Source: Poecilobothrus nobilitatus (lineage: Eukaryota > Arthropoda > Insecta > Diptera > Dolichopodidae). Taken from it: a stretch of DNA of 64,000 bases. Position 1 is the stretch's first letter; each line of letters starts with the position of its first letter. Location of the stretch: NCBI GenBank assembly GCA_947095535.1, contig OX352773.1, positions 210,634,093 through 210,698,092 of the forward strand, given 5' to 3'. This document shows, in pieces, positions 33,190 to 45,714 of the stretch. Position numbers and translations under genes: made by a program. The notes below the pieces were generated by a model that ran no database searches, was not told the origin of the DNA, and worked only from the letters and a program-made list of their open reading frames with translations.

Positions 33190-36100
33190 CGTTTTTCATT
33201 TCTTTATTACAGAACAATATGACAACATTTAAAATAAACGAACTTATTGTATTATTCTTTATTTCTTTTTAGATTTTAACAATGCAACAAACTTCAATTA
33301 ATTTTTGAATCCCGGAAAAAAAATTTCAATTTAACCAAGAAACTGTTGTTTAAAAATGATAAAGAAGAACAATAACAAAAACTACAATAAGAAATGCAGA
33401 AATAAAATCACATGCAACAACAATGATACAAAATAAAACAACAATATAATAAATAAAGAAGAGGAAAAATTAACAAAAGAAAATTATGGGAAAAAACAAA
33501 AAAAAAAAAAACTCTTTATTTTCAATTAGAATAGAAAATTTCGAATAGTTTTTTTTAAAAATTCAGATTCTTTAGAAGAAAAAAATAGAATTTATCATTA
33601 AAAAAACAAAAAAAAAAAAAAAAATTAAACACCATAAATCATTTTTTTTTTTTTTTTTTAATTAATTAGTATTTTTGCTTTTTAAATTAATTGTAGTGAT
33701 ATTTTTGAAAACAAAAGATTATAGATAATAATTTATTTTTTTATTTTTTTTTTAATTTTTTAATAATAAAATTAATTAAATTTCTATTTTTAATTTTCTT
33801 ACATTTTAATTGCATTTAGAATTGTTTTTGATAGCTATTTTTTAATAAATTCAAAATTCATATAGTATTTATTTTTTTTTTTTTTAAATTAATTTTTATT
33901 TTTTGTGAAAATAAATTAATTTTTTAATTTAATTTAAAATTAATTAAGTATATATAAATTATACTGTATAAATTAAATAAAAATCAAAAAAAAAAAAAAA
34001 AAGTTACAAATACAAAAAAAAAAAAGAAGAATTATTTGAAAAAGTCTGTAAGTGTGAATGGAAAATTATAATCATCTTTAAATGCAATTTAAATTATTTT
34101 AAAATTAGTGAATCGATTTGAAATTATTTTTGGATGTTTTTAATTTTCTTTAAAATTTTTTTACAAAATGAAATTTATTTGACAGCAAATTAAATTTAAA
34201 TTTATTTAATTGGTGGATTATTTTAAAAATTAAAATAAAAACTAAGTATATATGGATAAAATCACAATATAAAGTTGTAATTTTTTTTTAATTGTAATTT
34301 CTATAAAATACAATATTGATTAGATATTACATATTATTATGTTTATACTTTATTTTGGGTTGGTGAAAAAAAAAATAAATAAAAAAACAATAAAAACTAA
34401 CTAACCCAATTTTCTCGATGTAATCATGTATAATCGATGAGTACGCATTGCTTTTGTGATTACTCATTGTTTAATGATTTTGTTGCTTATCTTGGCAATC
34501 ATATAATACTGTTCTTTAAATTTAACTTATTACAGTATTACAGTACAGTACAGTACAGTACAGTACAGTACAGTACAGTAATAAGTTAAATATTATATTC
34601 TAACTTATGTCAAACTTGTGATAAATACCGTCAAAAATTTATCATCAAATTAAAGCCTGAACTATGAAACTTTTAATTCTATTTCAAAGTAATAAGACAT
34701 TTATTTAGCATAGTTATTTAGGTTTTTGTTACCAAATAAAATTTAAAGTTTCACGCGTTTAACGTTTAACCTCAATTCAATATCAAATTTTTGGTGATAT
34801 AATATATCATAAGTTTAACATGATATAGGTGTTAGTTCTAACTAGTACTACATATTGCGTTAAATTGTCTATAAATCGAAAGTATAATATAAATTAAGGT
34901 AAAAAATATCGTGAGTCTGCTTTGGTTACAGAATAATCTGTTATGAATTGTTAATTTTATTAAAACTATCAAATTTTATTTACTATAAAATACTCTCTAA
35001 AATATTCTTCAAATATTTGCCAAAAAAAAAAAACAATTTTTTTTATTAATTTAATTTACTTTTATTTGCCTATGATATGAAATAATTTTGGCTAACGCTT
35101 CATATTTAAAAAAAAAAACTTCAGTTTAATATACAAAAGACAGATTTGTTTGTATGTTAACTAAAATGTTTCTTTTTTCCTTAAAAAATTCTGAACATCA
35201 CTTTTAAGAAAAATCAAAGATAATACTTCAATTTTTTCATTCTTTAACTCTTATCTCCAATTTTTCAAATAAAATTGTCTACATTTTTTTTTTCCTCCAT
35301 TTAATTATATTTCCGTTCTTTTACACCTAAATATCATATTATCAAATTAATTTTAAAGAGGTGAACTAATACGGTAAACAAGTATGTATGTACTAAATTA
35401 CAAAGAAATGAGAAAAAAAAAATTCCAAAATACTTTGAAAACCTTTAAATCACTTAAATCTGTTTTGCTTCATTCTTTTGTGTTCGTTTTTTTTTTTTTT
35501 TCCTGATCCAGAATCAATAAATTTTCTTTTTCTAGTTTCTATTTAAATCTCAAATACAAATCAAATCTCAATAAAACATTAATTTTTTGTTAAGAAATTT
35601 GATTCGAAAAACGATTTAAGTATTTTCTTTTTCTTTTTATTGTACATATTAAAAAAGATACAGCAATAATAGCTGAGTGATCATTTACAAAGAAAAATTC
35701 AACTTTTTTTTTAAATTTTTTCAATGTTTTTTTTAATTATTTTAACGTTTGTTTGACACTCATATAACGGAAATATCATTTTAATAAATTATCACAGCAA
35801 AATATTGAAAACAGGTTTTTCAATCTAGAATTTATTTTTTTAATTGATCAAATAATTTTCGAACTGATTTCAAATAAAATCTTAAGAGTTTAAAAATCTT
35901 ATGACAATCCAAAACTGTAAAACATAAATTGATTATGTAAGAAACTCTTAAGTAAATTGCAACAGTACTTTAAATTTACAAGTAATGCTATAACTCGTGG
36001 AATTTTGATTTTTTGTATGCATCTTAAAATAATATAACAACTAATGTTCGTTGGTTCGACAATAAATTGATAATATAAAACGTATTAATACGCACATACA

Positions 36101-36655
36101 TACATATTAACATAAATAAATAAAATAATAATGAAACTTAAGTAGAACATCCAATTAATTTCTATAAATCGATTTCTTATATAACTTGTATCAAATTAAA
36201 AAGTTTGTATCAAAAAAAAAAAAAAATCGTTAAATTTATTGTAGCCCTATTTAAAAAAAAAAGTTAAAAAATACAGAAAAACAAAAAACAAAAAAATAAA
36301 TTCATTCCAACACTTAAATTTGCAATATAAATCAAATTAGTTAAAAAAAAAAAAAAAAAACAATCAAAAACATCTAATCTTTGTATTTTTTCTTCCGAAA
36401 ATCGATTCATTTATTGAATGAATCGATTAGTAAATACATACTATCAAAAATTAAAGAAAAAAGAAAAAATTAAGTACAAAAAGTACAAAATAACGAAAGA
36501 AATATAATTTCGACGATATATAAATTGAAAAAATTAACGACAAAATAATTAAAAAAATAAAAATATTTTTCGATATTTTAATATCGAAAATATTCGAAAT
36601 TAATTTAAAAAACAAAAAAAAAAAAAAAATATAATATAGGAGTTATAATAATTAA
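33190..36655 (+). other. Upstream region and possible 5' leader of the FERM gene
   Basis: This stretch is non-coding. A CAA/AAC-rich segment at 33361-33480 resembles the A-rich, CAA-rich 5' leaders common in fly genes, and a pyrimidine run ending in ACAG sits near 33210, so a non-coding upstream exon is possible. Around 36590-36655 the sequence is A-rich and free of structure up to the start codon. No convincing TATA box, initiator or DPE could be picked out. It also contains long A and T runs (33605-33660, 33980-34025, 36340-36360) and the CAGTA microsatellite at 34541. Confidence 0.25.
34520..34591. repeat. CAGTA microsatellite enclosed by a perfect 14-bp inverted repeat
   Basis: Eight perfect CAGTA units (34541-34580) are bracketed by ATTTAACTTATTAC (34520-34533) and its exact reverse complement (34578-34591). 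The array end contributes the first GTA of the right arm. The whole can fold as a hairpin with the microsatellite in the loop. Confidence 0.9.
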
Positions 36656-36961
36656 ATGTCAATACAATTAACAGAAATGGCTCCTCCAGGTGGCGGTAAT
36701 AATGGAGGTGGTGTTAATCAATCAAGAAATGTGGTTAGTGGTAGTGGTGGTGGTGGTGGTGTTAGTGGTGGTGATACTGGTACTGGTACTATTAACAGTA
36801 CTAATGCTGGACCCGGTGTACCAGGTCAACGTATGACACATTCATTAAGTACACCTTCTGGTGTCGATGGTACACCATCAACACCACGTCATCGTGGTGG
36901 TAAAAAATTAGCTGTTAGAATACAAATGTTAGATGATTCCGTAACAATGTTTCAAGTTCAG
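36656..36961 (+). CDS. First coding exon of a FERM-domain protein, probably FARP/Cdep-type RhoGEF
   Basis: The exon encodes 102 residues and ends exactly on a codon at a strong splice donor (CAG/GTAAGT), so the following intron is phase 0. Residues 12-19 and 29-39 are Gly-rich. Residues 40-82 are rich in Ser, Thr, Pro and Gly and look disordered. Residues 84-102 (LAVRIQMLDDSVTMF and flanks) match the first beta strand of a FERM F1 lobe; the closest family I know is FARP1/FARP2 and fly Cdep (KIQMLDD...). Those proteins have FERM, RhoGEF (DH) and PH domains and act at the membrane on Rho/Rac signalling; none of the later domains is in the window. An in-frame TAA lies directly before the ATG, so this Met is the first possible start in the exon. 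Its context is weak (T at -3). Met8 at 36677 has G at -3 and G at +4 and could be used by leaky scanning. The family call rests on about 19 residues; another FERM protein is possible. Confidence 0.72.
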
Positions 36962-36967
36962 GTAAGT
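36962..36967 (+). promoter_or_regulatory. Splice donor of the FERM gene exon
   Basis: The sequence across the junction is CAG/GTAAGT, the full metazoan 5' splice-site consensus, and it falls where the conserved FERM coding sequence stops. Reading on in the same frame gives V-S-F and then a stop, as expected for intron sequence. Confidence 0.85.
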
Positions 36968-39900
36968 TTTTGAAAACTTTTATAAATTAAATTTATTAAT
37001 TTTTTAAATGTTTTATTTTTTTTTTTTAATTAAATTAATTATTTTAATTTTCAATTAAGTAAAGTATTACATTTATAATCCAAGATAATAAAAAATTATC
37101 TACTAGATAATCAAAACAAAAATTAAATACTTGAATTAAAGATAACCTAATAAAAAACCAAAAAAACAAAAAAAAAATTTAGGTTAGAGGTTATATTTAT
37201 TTATAAATTATTTCATGTTTTTTTTTTTAATTTATATTTCTTCTTTGCTATATATACACACAATTACGTATAAATATAATATATATATATACATATTATT
37301 ATGTATATTTAGCTAATTAATCAGATAAATATATGTGAAGGCTAACAAGATTTTTAATTCTATTTTTAAACCTTAACAGTTTGTTTAAGTAATAATTTAA
37401 TGTTTGTTTAATATGACGTAGCTAGAAAACTCAGGTTAATGAATTTATAAATATTATTATGGTAAAAATAAATAAAAAATAATAAATAAAGTAAAACAAA
37501 AAACGTAGATTTTATTTATTTTTAAAGAAACTTTAAAAGTTTATTATTAATATGTAAGTATATGAGTTATATTGATCATTTTTTTTTAATGCTTCTGGTT
37601 TTTGAAGTAAAGCGCTGCTAAGGAGTTGTATTCCAAGTACTAATTTTAAAACTTTAATCTTGAATTTCTATATATTTTGATTTTGATTTGAAATAATCTT
37701 TCAGAATATAAATTTTGTAGTAAGGTAAAATCTGGTAAAAGATTTTTTCTTAATCAAGCAACCATTATTAGATTGGTATTTGAGATTCAGTGTGGCTAAA
37801 AACAAAAAAAATTGTAATTAAGGAATCAATTCTATATTAACATTGAAATAATATCAAGGTCAAGTAAAATTTAATAATGAGAAAAATTACTTTAAATTCA
37901 GTCAAATATATACGTTTTAATACAAAAAAAAAAAAAAAAAAATAGTTTTCTATTCTACATTTTATACAGAAGTCAATGAAGCAAAAAACTCAATTAAAAT
38001 TAAAATACAGTTGAATCAGTTGAAATTTAAAACTCTGTCAGTACCTTCCTACTATAAAATTTAAAAAAAAAAAGTTGATTTTATAATATTTTAATATGTT
38101 TGTATATATATGTGTTATATACATATAAATAAAATTAAAATAGATATATTTGTCATATTCATATATTCTGTTCTGACTAAATGAACATATTATTAATATT
38201 TTATTGAATTTTGTCAGATGTTTGTAACATGAAATTCTTATAGTCTGTTCAATTTGACAATTCGTTTTAACTGAACTGAATATAATTTAGTTTTACTCCT
38301 AATAAACCTCCTTTACTCCTGATAAACTCAATTCCATTATGTACATTCAATTTATTTGAGGCTATACTTTAAGAAAATATATGGTATTTACTTGAAATAT
38401 CATCCCTAAATAAATTTTATTATTTATTTCACGTTTCTAAAAATAATATGTATCTTACTTTTTTATAGTATCAAATGTTTTAATATGTGTGTGTAAATTG
38501 TAGGTTATGTAGTTCAATTTAGTGCGATGTGGCTCGAATATGCTATACGTAAAATTCAATAAAAATCAAGTATGTTTAGCTTATAATTTAAGCGCGAAGT
38601 GCGATAACTTGGCAAAGGCTCTGGTAAAATTTTAAAAAAGAAAATTAAAGTTATATCTCGTAAGCGATTTAAAAATGTGTCCTATATATATATCTTCAAG
38701 GAATTTTTAAGGTGATAAACTAAAAAAGACATTAAGAATTTATAAGCTCTCATTTATATCTCATTTTAGTGAATAAAATTTTTACTCACTTAACTCACTT
38801 TTTAGTTAGTATAATGTTGTGATGATTTAGCTTACCAAAGTATAACAAAGGCACTTCATAAATTTTAGAGACCCATTGGTAGTGTTATGTTCCTATTTAC
38901 TAAACTATAGCCTCCGCAGCCAGATCAGTGAAATTAGCACTTTACCGGCTTATATAGTATAATAGCTGGGAAGTAAAGAAGGGAACGAAAGATGAAGCGT
39001 TATGTTTATTGTTTAAGGAGTATAGGATTAAAGATTAAATGGGTAATTAAGAAGAAAAAGGACGTGGACTGGTTTGACAATTTGGAGGTGCATGTTACAA
39101 AAAAGTTTTTATTTTTTTTATTTTAAGAGTTCGTGTTCGAATAGTTTCTATATTTCATAAATTTAGAGAGGATTTAAAAAAGATAAGCAGAATATAGTGT
39201 AATAGTAAATTAAAAATAAGAACAAACTTAATTGTAAAGGTACATTATGCACACCATTACAATTTTATATTTATCTAATACTAATGATATTATAATAGTC
39301 GTCAAAACTTATAAAAAATTTTTTTCAACTAGAATATTGAATCAATTTTATAAAACATAAGATATATTTATATATATTATATAAGTATGTACTATTACAT
39401 AAGTAGAATATTATATTCATTGTTGAGATATTAATAACGTTATCAAATATTTACGGTTCGATTGGCATTAAAATCCACTTCAAATTTCAACTCAATAAAC
39501 TCTCGTATACTTGAGATGATATCAAATCGTATTTTTTTTTTTCTTATTAATTTTGTTTTTTTCATGTTTTATTATAGATAGGCTCCAATACCTACATACA
39601 TACCTAATAAACCTACGTACGTAAATTCTACCTACAAATAAATTGTCTGTCTTATCACAATTTACTCTATAAAAAAAAAAACAATAAATAAGAAAAAAAA
39701 AACAATTAAAAAAAAAAGCAGTGAAGATAAGAAGAAAAAAAAATTATAAAAAATGGGAATTCAATTTTTTAGCCTAGAAATTGGATGTTCCTTTTTTTTT
39801 TTTTTTTGTGTTTCTCACAATAAAAAAGAGATTTATTTTTTGTATTGTTTTTGGTTTTTTGTCATTGCTATTGTTTTGAAATCGAAATTTACGCCACCAT

Positions 39901-40727
39901 ACCATTAAATAGAAAAAAAATCTCGATAACAAAAAATAAAAGTTAAGTGAAACTGTTATTTTATATTTTTTTGTACTATTTTCATTTCTTTTCTGTTTCT
40001 TTTCTGTTTCTTTTGTTCGTTTTTTGTTTTTATCACATCATCTCATTACTCATCGTATTGATGTATTGAGAATTGTATGAAATAGTAGAGCTGTTAAAAA
40101 AGTACTGCAAGAGAGAGAGGTTTTAAGTAATCAGGTCATTCACCATAACGCACAACCGTTGATTTTGTATATACAATGTATAACCAGTAACCACCGCCAA
40201 TTATCTAGATTTTGTTTTAAATTTTTTTTTTTTTTAAACTTTTTTGCCACTTACTTAATTATATTATGTATATAAATAAGTTTATATGTATGTAAACCTA
40301 TATGTATATTATAATATATTATTATGTATTACTTTTCAGGTTTTAATGTACGACTTTTAAAGTTTATTTTTAATTTTTTCTTATTTTATGTTTTGTTTTT
40401 TTTTTGTTAAACATTTTTATTTCAAAAAAAAAAAAAAAAAATTTTTTATCGCAAAATGTTTATTCAAGCTTCACTTGCAATCAAACATTAGGTAGGTACA
40501 TTCAATTTATGATTGTCTGTTTTAATTTTTTTCTTTTTCGGAATAATAAATTTAATTTAGTTTATTTTTTTTTTTTCGATATTTCTTCTAAAAAGTAAAA
40601 GTTTTGATTAAAATTCAATTAAATTAAATAAGAAAGCAAATTTCATCTTAAAGGTATAAAATTTAGTGGAGAATAATTTGAAAATAAAATATATTATACC
40701 TAGATAGTGGAATTTAATTTTAATTAA

Positions 40728-40766
40728 AATTCGGAATAAATCAATTTTTTTTTTTTATTCCGAATT
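40728..40766. repeat. Perfect 12-bp hairpin
   Basis: AATTCGGAATAA (40728-40739) pairs with TTATTCCGAATT (40755-40766) around a T-rich 15-base loop. Confidence 0.7.
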
Positions 40767-40898
40767 TGTTTTAGAGATGTTGTAAGAATTATGAAGGAAT
40801 ATTGTAAAATGATTTTATTCATTTAATTTAATTGTTCGCTATTTCAATTGTATATAAGTAAATATTAATTTTTAAAAGTATAAATTTATGACTGAATT

Positions 40899-40943
40899 TT
40901 TCCCTACTGCTAGTATCTATATAGATATTTAGCAGTAGGGAAA
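40899..40943. repeat. 45-base near-perfect hairpin
   Basis: TTTCCCTACTGCTA (40899-40912) pairs perfectly with TAGCAGTAGGGAAA (40930-40943). Between them TATCTATATAGATA is itself a perfect palindrome, so the stem continues after a small G/TT bulge to the centre. Its C+G content sets it apart from chance A+T hairpins. Confidence 0.85.
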
Positions 40944-41269
40944 CCAATTTAACTTATTTTCTATCTATAGATATAACCAATATAACTCTGAATTCAAAAT
41001 TATTTGCAGTGTCCAATCATTAAAAAAATATTTGAAATCAACTTTACTCTAATATATAGGTATATGTATGTATATTAAAAATTGTATTCTGTGTTCATTC
41101 TTGAAAAATTTTGTCGTGCACTTTATGTGAACGTCTATTAAAAGAGGAAAAAAAAAAAGAAACTGAATTTTTAAAATAATCTAGATATTAAATATTATAT
41201 AATATGTATTGTACATTTTGAAGGAGTCAGTCAATCTTTTGAAGTTGTCAATATAGAGTTTGATTAAAT

Positions 41270-41295
41270 TGTCATCTGTGGCGCCACTAATGACA
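41270..41295. promoter_or_regulatory. 26-bp palindrome around GTGGCGCCAC
   Basis: TGTCAT and ATGACA flank a perfect GTGGCGCCAC core, leaving only the two-base spacers CT and TA unmatched. It is a candidate site for a dimeric DNA-binding protein; no specific factor can be named. Confidence 0.35.
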
Positions 41296-42147
41296 TTTTT
41301 CTTAAATTTGTTAATTTAGTCACGTTTTTTTTATAGTTAATAAAAGAATTCAACTATTTTCATGTTATATACATTGATATAAATACATATACACACTTCT
41401 ATTTCAAATTGTTATTATATGATTATTAAAACTAATAAAAAAATTAAAAATATTTAAATAATGTTAAATAATTTTTATAAATCGATAGAGGCTGCACTTT
41501 CAACAATAATTTGCTTTTGTAATAATTAGAGAAGAATGCAAGTATTTAAAACTTTTTATTTTTCATTTAAGAATTCATATTGAATACTGGATCATGAATT
41601 CTTTGTAAGTTCGTTGAAAAAATTGCAACAAACATGAAATAAATGTTAAAAAAAAAATTAATTTACTATTTCAATGACTTGTTATGCCTATAATTTTTTT
41701 TTTTGTTTTATTTATATAAAATTGTTCGTAAATTTATTTGAATGATTTATAATTCTTGACACATTGAATAAGTAATTTTTAAATTTATTAGATAATAATT
41801 ATTGTAAAAATATGGGAGGTATATTGATTTAAGGATTATTCTGAATTTAAGAATTATTATTAGGACGTAGGAAACGAAACGAAATATTTTCTTTTGTTGA
41901 TACATGTATGTATATAGATTATGCACACGATTATGCACATACCCGTTATTTTTATTTACACTTATGTATATTTTCTGTTAAACAAAATGATGATTTGTTA
42001 ATTATCTATAAAAAAGTAAAATAATAGTGAAAATAATTTAGAATAGTATGACCATTAATAATATCCATTATGAACTACCTTTTAAAGAATAGGAAGTAAC
42101 CATCATAACGTAAACACAATTCGGGCAGGCAGCGATTTTTCTGTTAT

Positions 42148-42270
42148 CAAAATACAAGTACTTGAATGATATAAATCAAAATTGACAAGAAGGAATAACA
42201 AAAATTGACAAAATACAAGTATTTGAATGATATGAATCTTAGACAAGAATATATATTGAAATAAAATATA
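42148..42270. repeat. Tandem duplication, period 61 bp
   Basis: CAAAATACAAGTACTTGAAT at 42148 recurs as CAAAATACAAGTATTTGAAT at 42209, followed by GATATAAATC or GATATGAATC. A GC-richer patch with AATATCG/CGATATT pairing follows at about 42273-42312. Confidence 0.7.
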
Positions 42271-43910
42271 CAATATCGCCCGAATTTCAAACGCGATAAG
42301 ACGATATTCAAGTTCAATTCCGCTGATCGTGTCGACATCGGTCGTCCAAAGTGTTTACGACAACATGTATCTATAATAAAAGTATACATATAATATGTCA
42401 AAAAGGAAATCACGTCATTGCAAGCGTTATTATAAAGTGAAATCATTTTGTTTATATTTAAATATTTCCAGGTTTTTTTTTTTTGAACAGAGAAATGATG
42501 AAATCGAAATGTGTTAACCTTACAATGTTTATATGATCATATTTTATATACATATATAAAATTGACGCTTAATTTTTATTTCAACTATTTCCTTTTCCAA
42601 TTTTTTACTTATTACTTGTGTCAAATTGCCATTAAGATAAAATAATCAGATATTGTCAACATAGAAATTCTACCTTAAAATTAAAAGTTCAAAAATTTTT
42701 ACGCGATAACTTCAATAAATACTTCATAGCTATATATAGTGTTTGTGGAATTAGCATTAGTTTACGAAATATTTCTGCGCGATGATTAGTCCATTCTGTT
42801 TAAGACATTAGAGTAACTGAATAAGAAATTGTTATAAAATTAATGTAGATTCAAATAAAAGTTTTATAAGTATAGATACGGTTTACATAGAGTTATATTT
42901 AGATTCCAATGGATTCGAATGGATTAAATTTTTTTATCACATAAACTTCATTTATTAAAAGTTATTCTTTCTGATTCTATTAAAAAGTAGGTGCATAGCC
43001 TTAATATTAATGTATAAAAGCCTTTTGAATGTAAATTTATAATAATTTATCATATAAAAATAGTTTATATATTCTTTAATGTAAAATTTTTCTTCTATTA
43101 ATTAACTTTTAAACAAATCTCGTAATTAAACCTATTAAAATTAATTTAATTCAAATAAAAGCTAATTATCAAAGAGAAAAAATATTAAATTTTCCTAATT
43201 AGCCAAAAAAAAAAAAAAAAACCAAAAAGAAAAAAACTTTCAAGGAAAATAATTTGTTTTTTTTTTATTTTTTTTTAACGTAAGTAATTTAAAAAATATC
43301 TAAACACAATGAAAATAAAATAAATTTGTTTATTTAGACTTAATTAACACTTCTATATGTACATATGTATGTATACTTAGATAATTAATTACCTAATATA
43401 CAATATATGTATGTATATAATACAAAAAAAAAAAAGTTTTTGGAAAATTAAATATTATAGAAAAAAAATTTAATAATTTAACCTGATATTTTAGTTTCAA
43501 AAAAGAAATAAAAAAGCTAATAACTGACTATGAAAAAACAAATATAGATATAAAAAAGTTAATTTAATTTTATTTTTTTTTTACCAAAGTCAAACATTAA
43601 TATTTAAAGTTTACGAAATACGAAATGTACTAAAAGTATGTACGAACATGGATTTAAACTATAACTTGCTAATTATTAAATTTTACTTTTTGATTTTCTT
43701 TTCAACATTTATATGATTTTTTTTTTTTTTTTAGACAAAACTTTGAAAATAGAGTTGAATTTTTTATAAACTTAATGATAATCTCATTTTTCTATTTTAT
43801 AACATTTTGAACAATTAATTTTCTTTTGAAATAGGGTGGATGTGATGTAATTTATATATTTATTATACACACTCGTTTTATGTTAATTTTATTCTGAAAT
43901 TGTGGAAGTA

Positions 43911-44552
43911 CAGGGTGGGCCAACTTGGATTGACTGATTTTAAATGCTTCTATTTTTAAAGTTTTTTTTTAATTTTTTTTTTTTGCAGATAATAATGAAT
44001 TTTATAAAATCAAACTCAATGCAAGCACGTGTAAAATTTGTTGAATTTTATTATGTTTCCGGGAGATAAATTTTTTGAACAATCTCTTTATGAGCGATGA
44101 AGTACATTTTCATCTAAATGGATATGCCAATAAACAGAATTGCCGAATTTGGGGTACCGAGAATCCGAGAGCAATGCATCAGCGACAATTATACCCTCTC
44201 AGGTGCACTGTTTGGTGTGAAATTATGGCTGGAGAGTTATCGGTACTTTCGAAAATGAAACTGAGTATCCAGAAACCGTTTCTGGGGCGGTATACCGGAC
44301 CATGTTGGAAAATTTTTTACGTCCGGTAGTTCCTAATAATCGTGACATATGCTTCGAGCTCATAACGCGAGAATGGCGATTTTGCGAGAACTTTTCAATA
44401 ACCGAATAATTTCAAAAAATGCTTATTTAGCGTGGCCACTTCGTTCCCCAGATTTGACGGCCTCTAATTTTTTTTTGTGGAGTTTCTTGAAGGAACGGGT
44501 TTGAGTCAGTCCAAGTCCAGTTGGTCCAGTCAGTCCAAGTTGGCAAACCCTG
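43911..44552 (+). mobile_element. Second decayed DD41D-type mariner, 642 bp
   Basis: The left end CAGGGTGGGCCAACTTGGAT and the reverse complement of the right end CAGGGTTTGCCAACTTGGAC match over about 28 bases. TA flanks both sides (43909-43910 and 44553-44554). The element is about half the normal length. Its inverted repeats differ from those of the 29187 copy, so it is a separate family of the same group. Confidence 0.9.
43995..44510 (+). pseudogene. Mariner-type transposase remnant
   Basis: The reading starts near 43995 with a short N-terminal fragment (about 22 codons, MQARVKFVEFYY), then jumps to FMSDEVHFHLNGYANKQNCR, so the DNA-binding domain has been deleted. First catalytic motif: SDEVHF, where relatives have DEAHF. 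After about 44329 the frame is broken by several small shifts and stops. Recognisable pieces continue to 44510, including ILRELFNNRIIS and RSPDLTASNFFLW. The last catalytic position appears to be Asn in place of Asp. Inactive. Confidence 0.88.
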
Positions 44553-44554
44553 TA

Positions 44555-45714
44555 TTTCTAAAATTCTATAAAAATACGACTAAAATTTTAAAACAATAAA
44601 GCGTACAACGATGTAAAATGGACAAATTGGTATCAATATAAGAATTATGGGACTTATTACTTATACGTGCTGTTGAGAAACTTATACTGAGAATGTTATA
44701 CTGTTGAAGAATAATTAAGTCCACAAATTTTTCACAGACAAATCGTCTGAGACGAGGAGACGGCTTCTGAAATAAATCAAAGAAAAGAGGTTTTGTTAGA
44801 TTTGGTGCAGATTTTAAAAATTAGAAACGTATCTAACTTGTAATAATATTTTTACAGAATAAGAATAATAATCAACATTAACTTCTTTATATAACCGCTG
44901 CTGTAGTCGTCTAGAATCTAGATGTGAAGTTAATATGTTTTCTCTTTCTATTTTTACTTCACAGATAAATTGACTATTCTTAAATGCTAAATGTTTTTAG
45001 TATTATTAGGTTTCGATGTTATAAATATAAAACTAAATGGACTTATTTTAAAATAGAATCAACCTTATTATACAATATTTTGTTTAGGTTTATCCTGAAG
45101 CACCCTGTATATAAAGCAATAATAGTACTTTTTTATCAGTCATAATGAAAAATTAATAAGAAATATCTATTTGTAACATAATATTTGCAATTTTGTTTTC
45201 TTATTACAATTTATATGTGTTAATGGTTAAATTTATACTAAAAATATCTAAATTACAGATCATAATTGATTTGAGTCCATTAATTTCAATTTTAAAACAT
45301 ACTAATTTGATTATTCTATATTTGGTTTTCTATATTTACAAAAATAATTTATTGATTCTTTTTAATTTTTTTTTTTTTTTGAAAATAGAAACCTATTTTT
45401 AATTTTTTTTTTAATTTTTTCTATCAATAAATTTGTGTTTCATGTACCAAGCTTAAAATTTACAATCGTACTAAATATAAATTAGTACAATTATACACAG
45501 AAGTATGTAACGTGCGTTGAGTTAGATGCGTATTTATATAAACAATAGGCATATAAAAAAAAAGTTAATAAGAGAATTTTTTTCTCTATTTATTTTTTCT
45601 TTCCATCTCTTTTAGTATTTATTACTTTAAAAAGCTTGGAAAAAAAAACACAAGGCAGTATATAAAACGAAAGGCTTTTAAAAAAAAGTTCACATTTTTC
45701 AAAAGACACCAAAA
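44555..45714. other. Non-coding DNA with a solitary transposon-like end
   Basis: The sequence GAAGCACCCTGTATA at 45099-45113 reads on the minus strand as TA then CAGGGTGCTTC, the style of a mariner end. No partner end was found. GTCTGAGACGAGGAGACGG near 44737-44757 is a short inverted motif. No gene is supported. Confidence 0.5.

Larger units (their letters stand above)
36968..43908. other. Intronic A+T-rich DNA, first part
   Basis: No exon, gene or transposon with certain ends is visible. It has long A runs (37925-37942, 40425-40441, 43206-43220), TATA/TACA repeats, and the hairpins and palindromes listed at 40728, 40899 and 41270. A GC-richer patch at 38900-39080 has no recognisable content. 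Confidence 0.55.

Noticed and set aside
42147..42446. 99-codon open frame on the minus strand
   Set aside because: It overlaps the 61-bp tandem duplication and has no family resemblance; the middle part reflects a local GC-richer patch.
44075..44329. An intact transposase gene of 84 codons
   Set aside because: It is only the middle fragment of a frameshifted mariner transposase lacking the DNA-binding domain and the later catalytic residues in frame.
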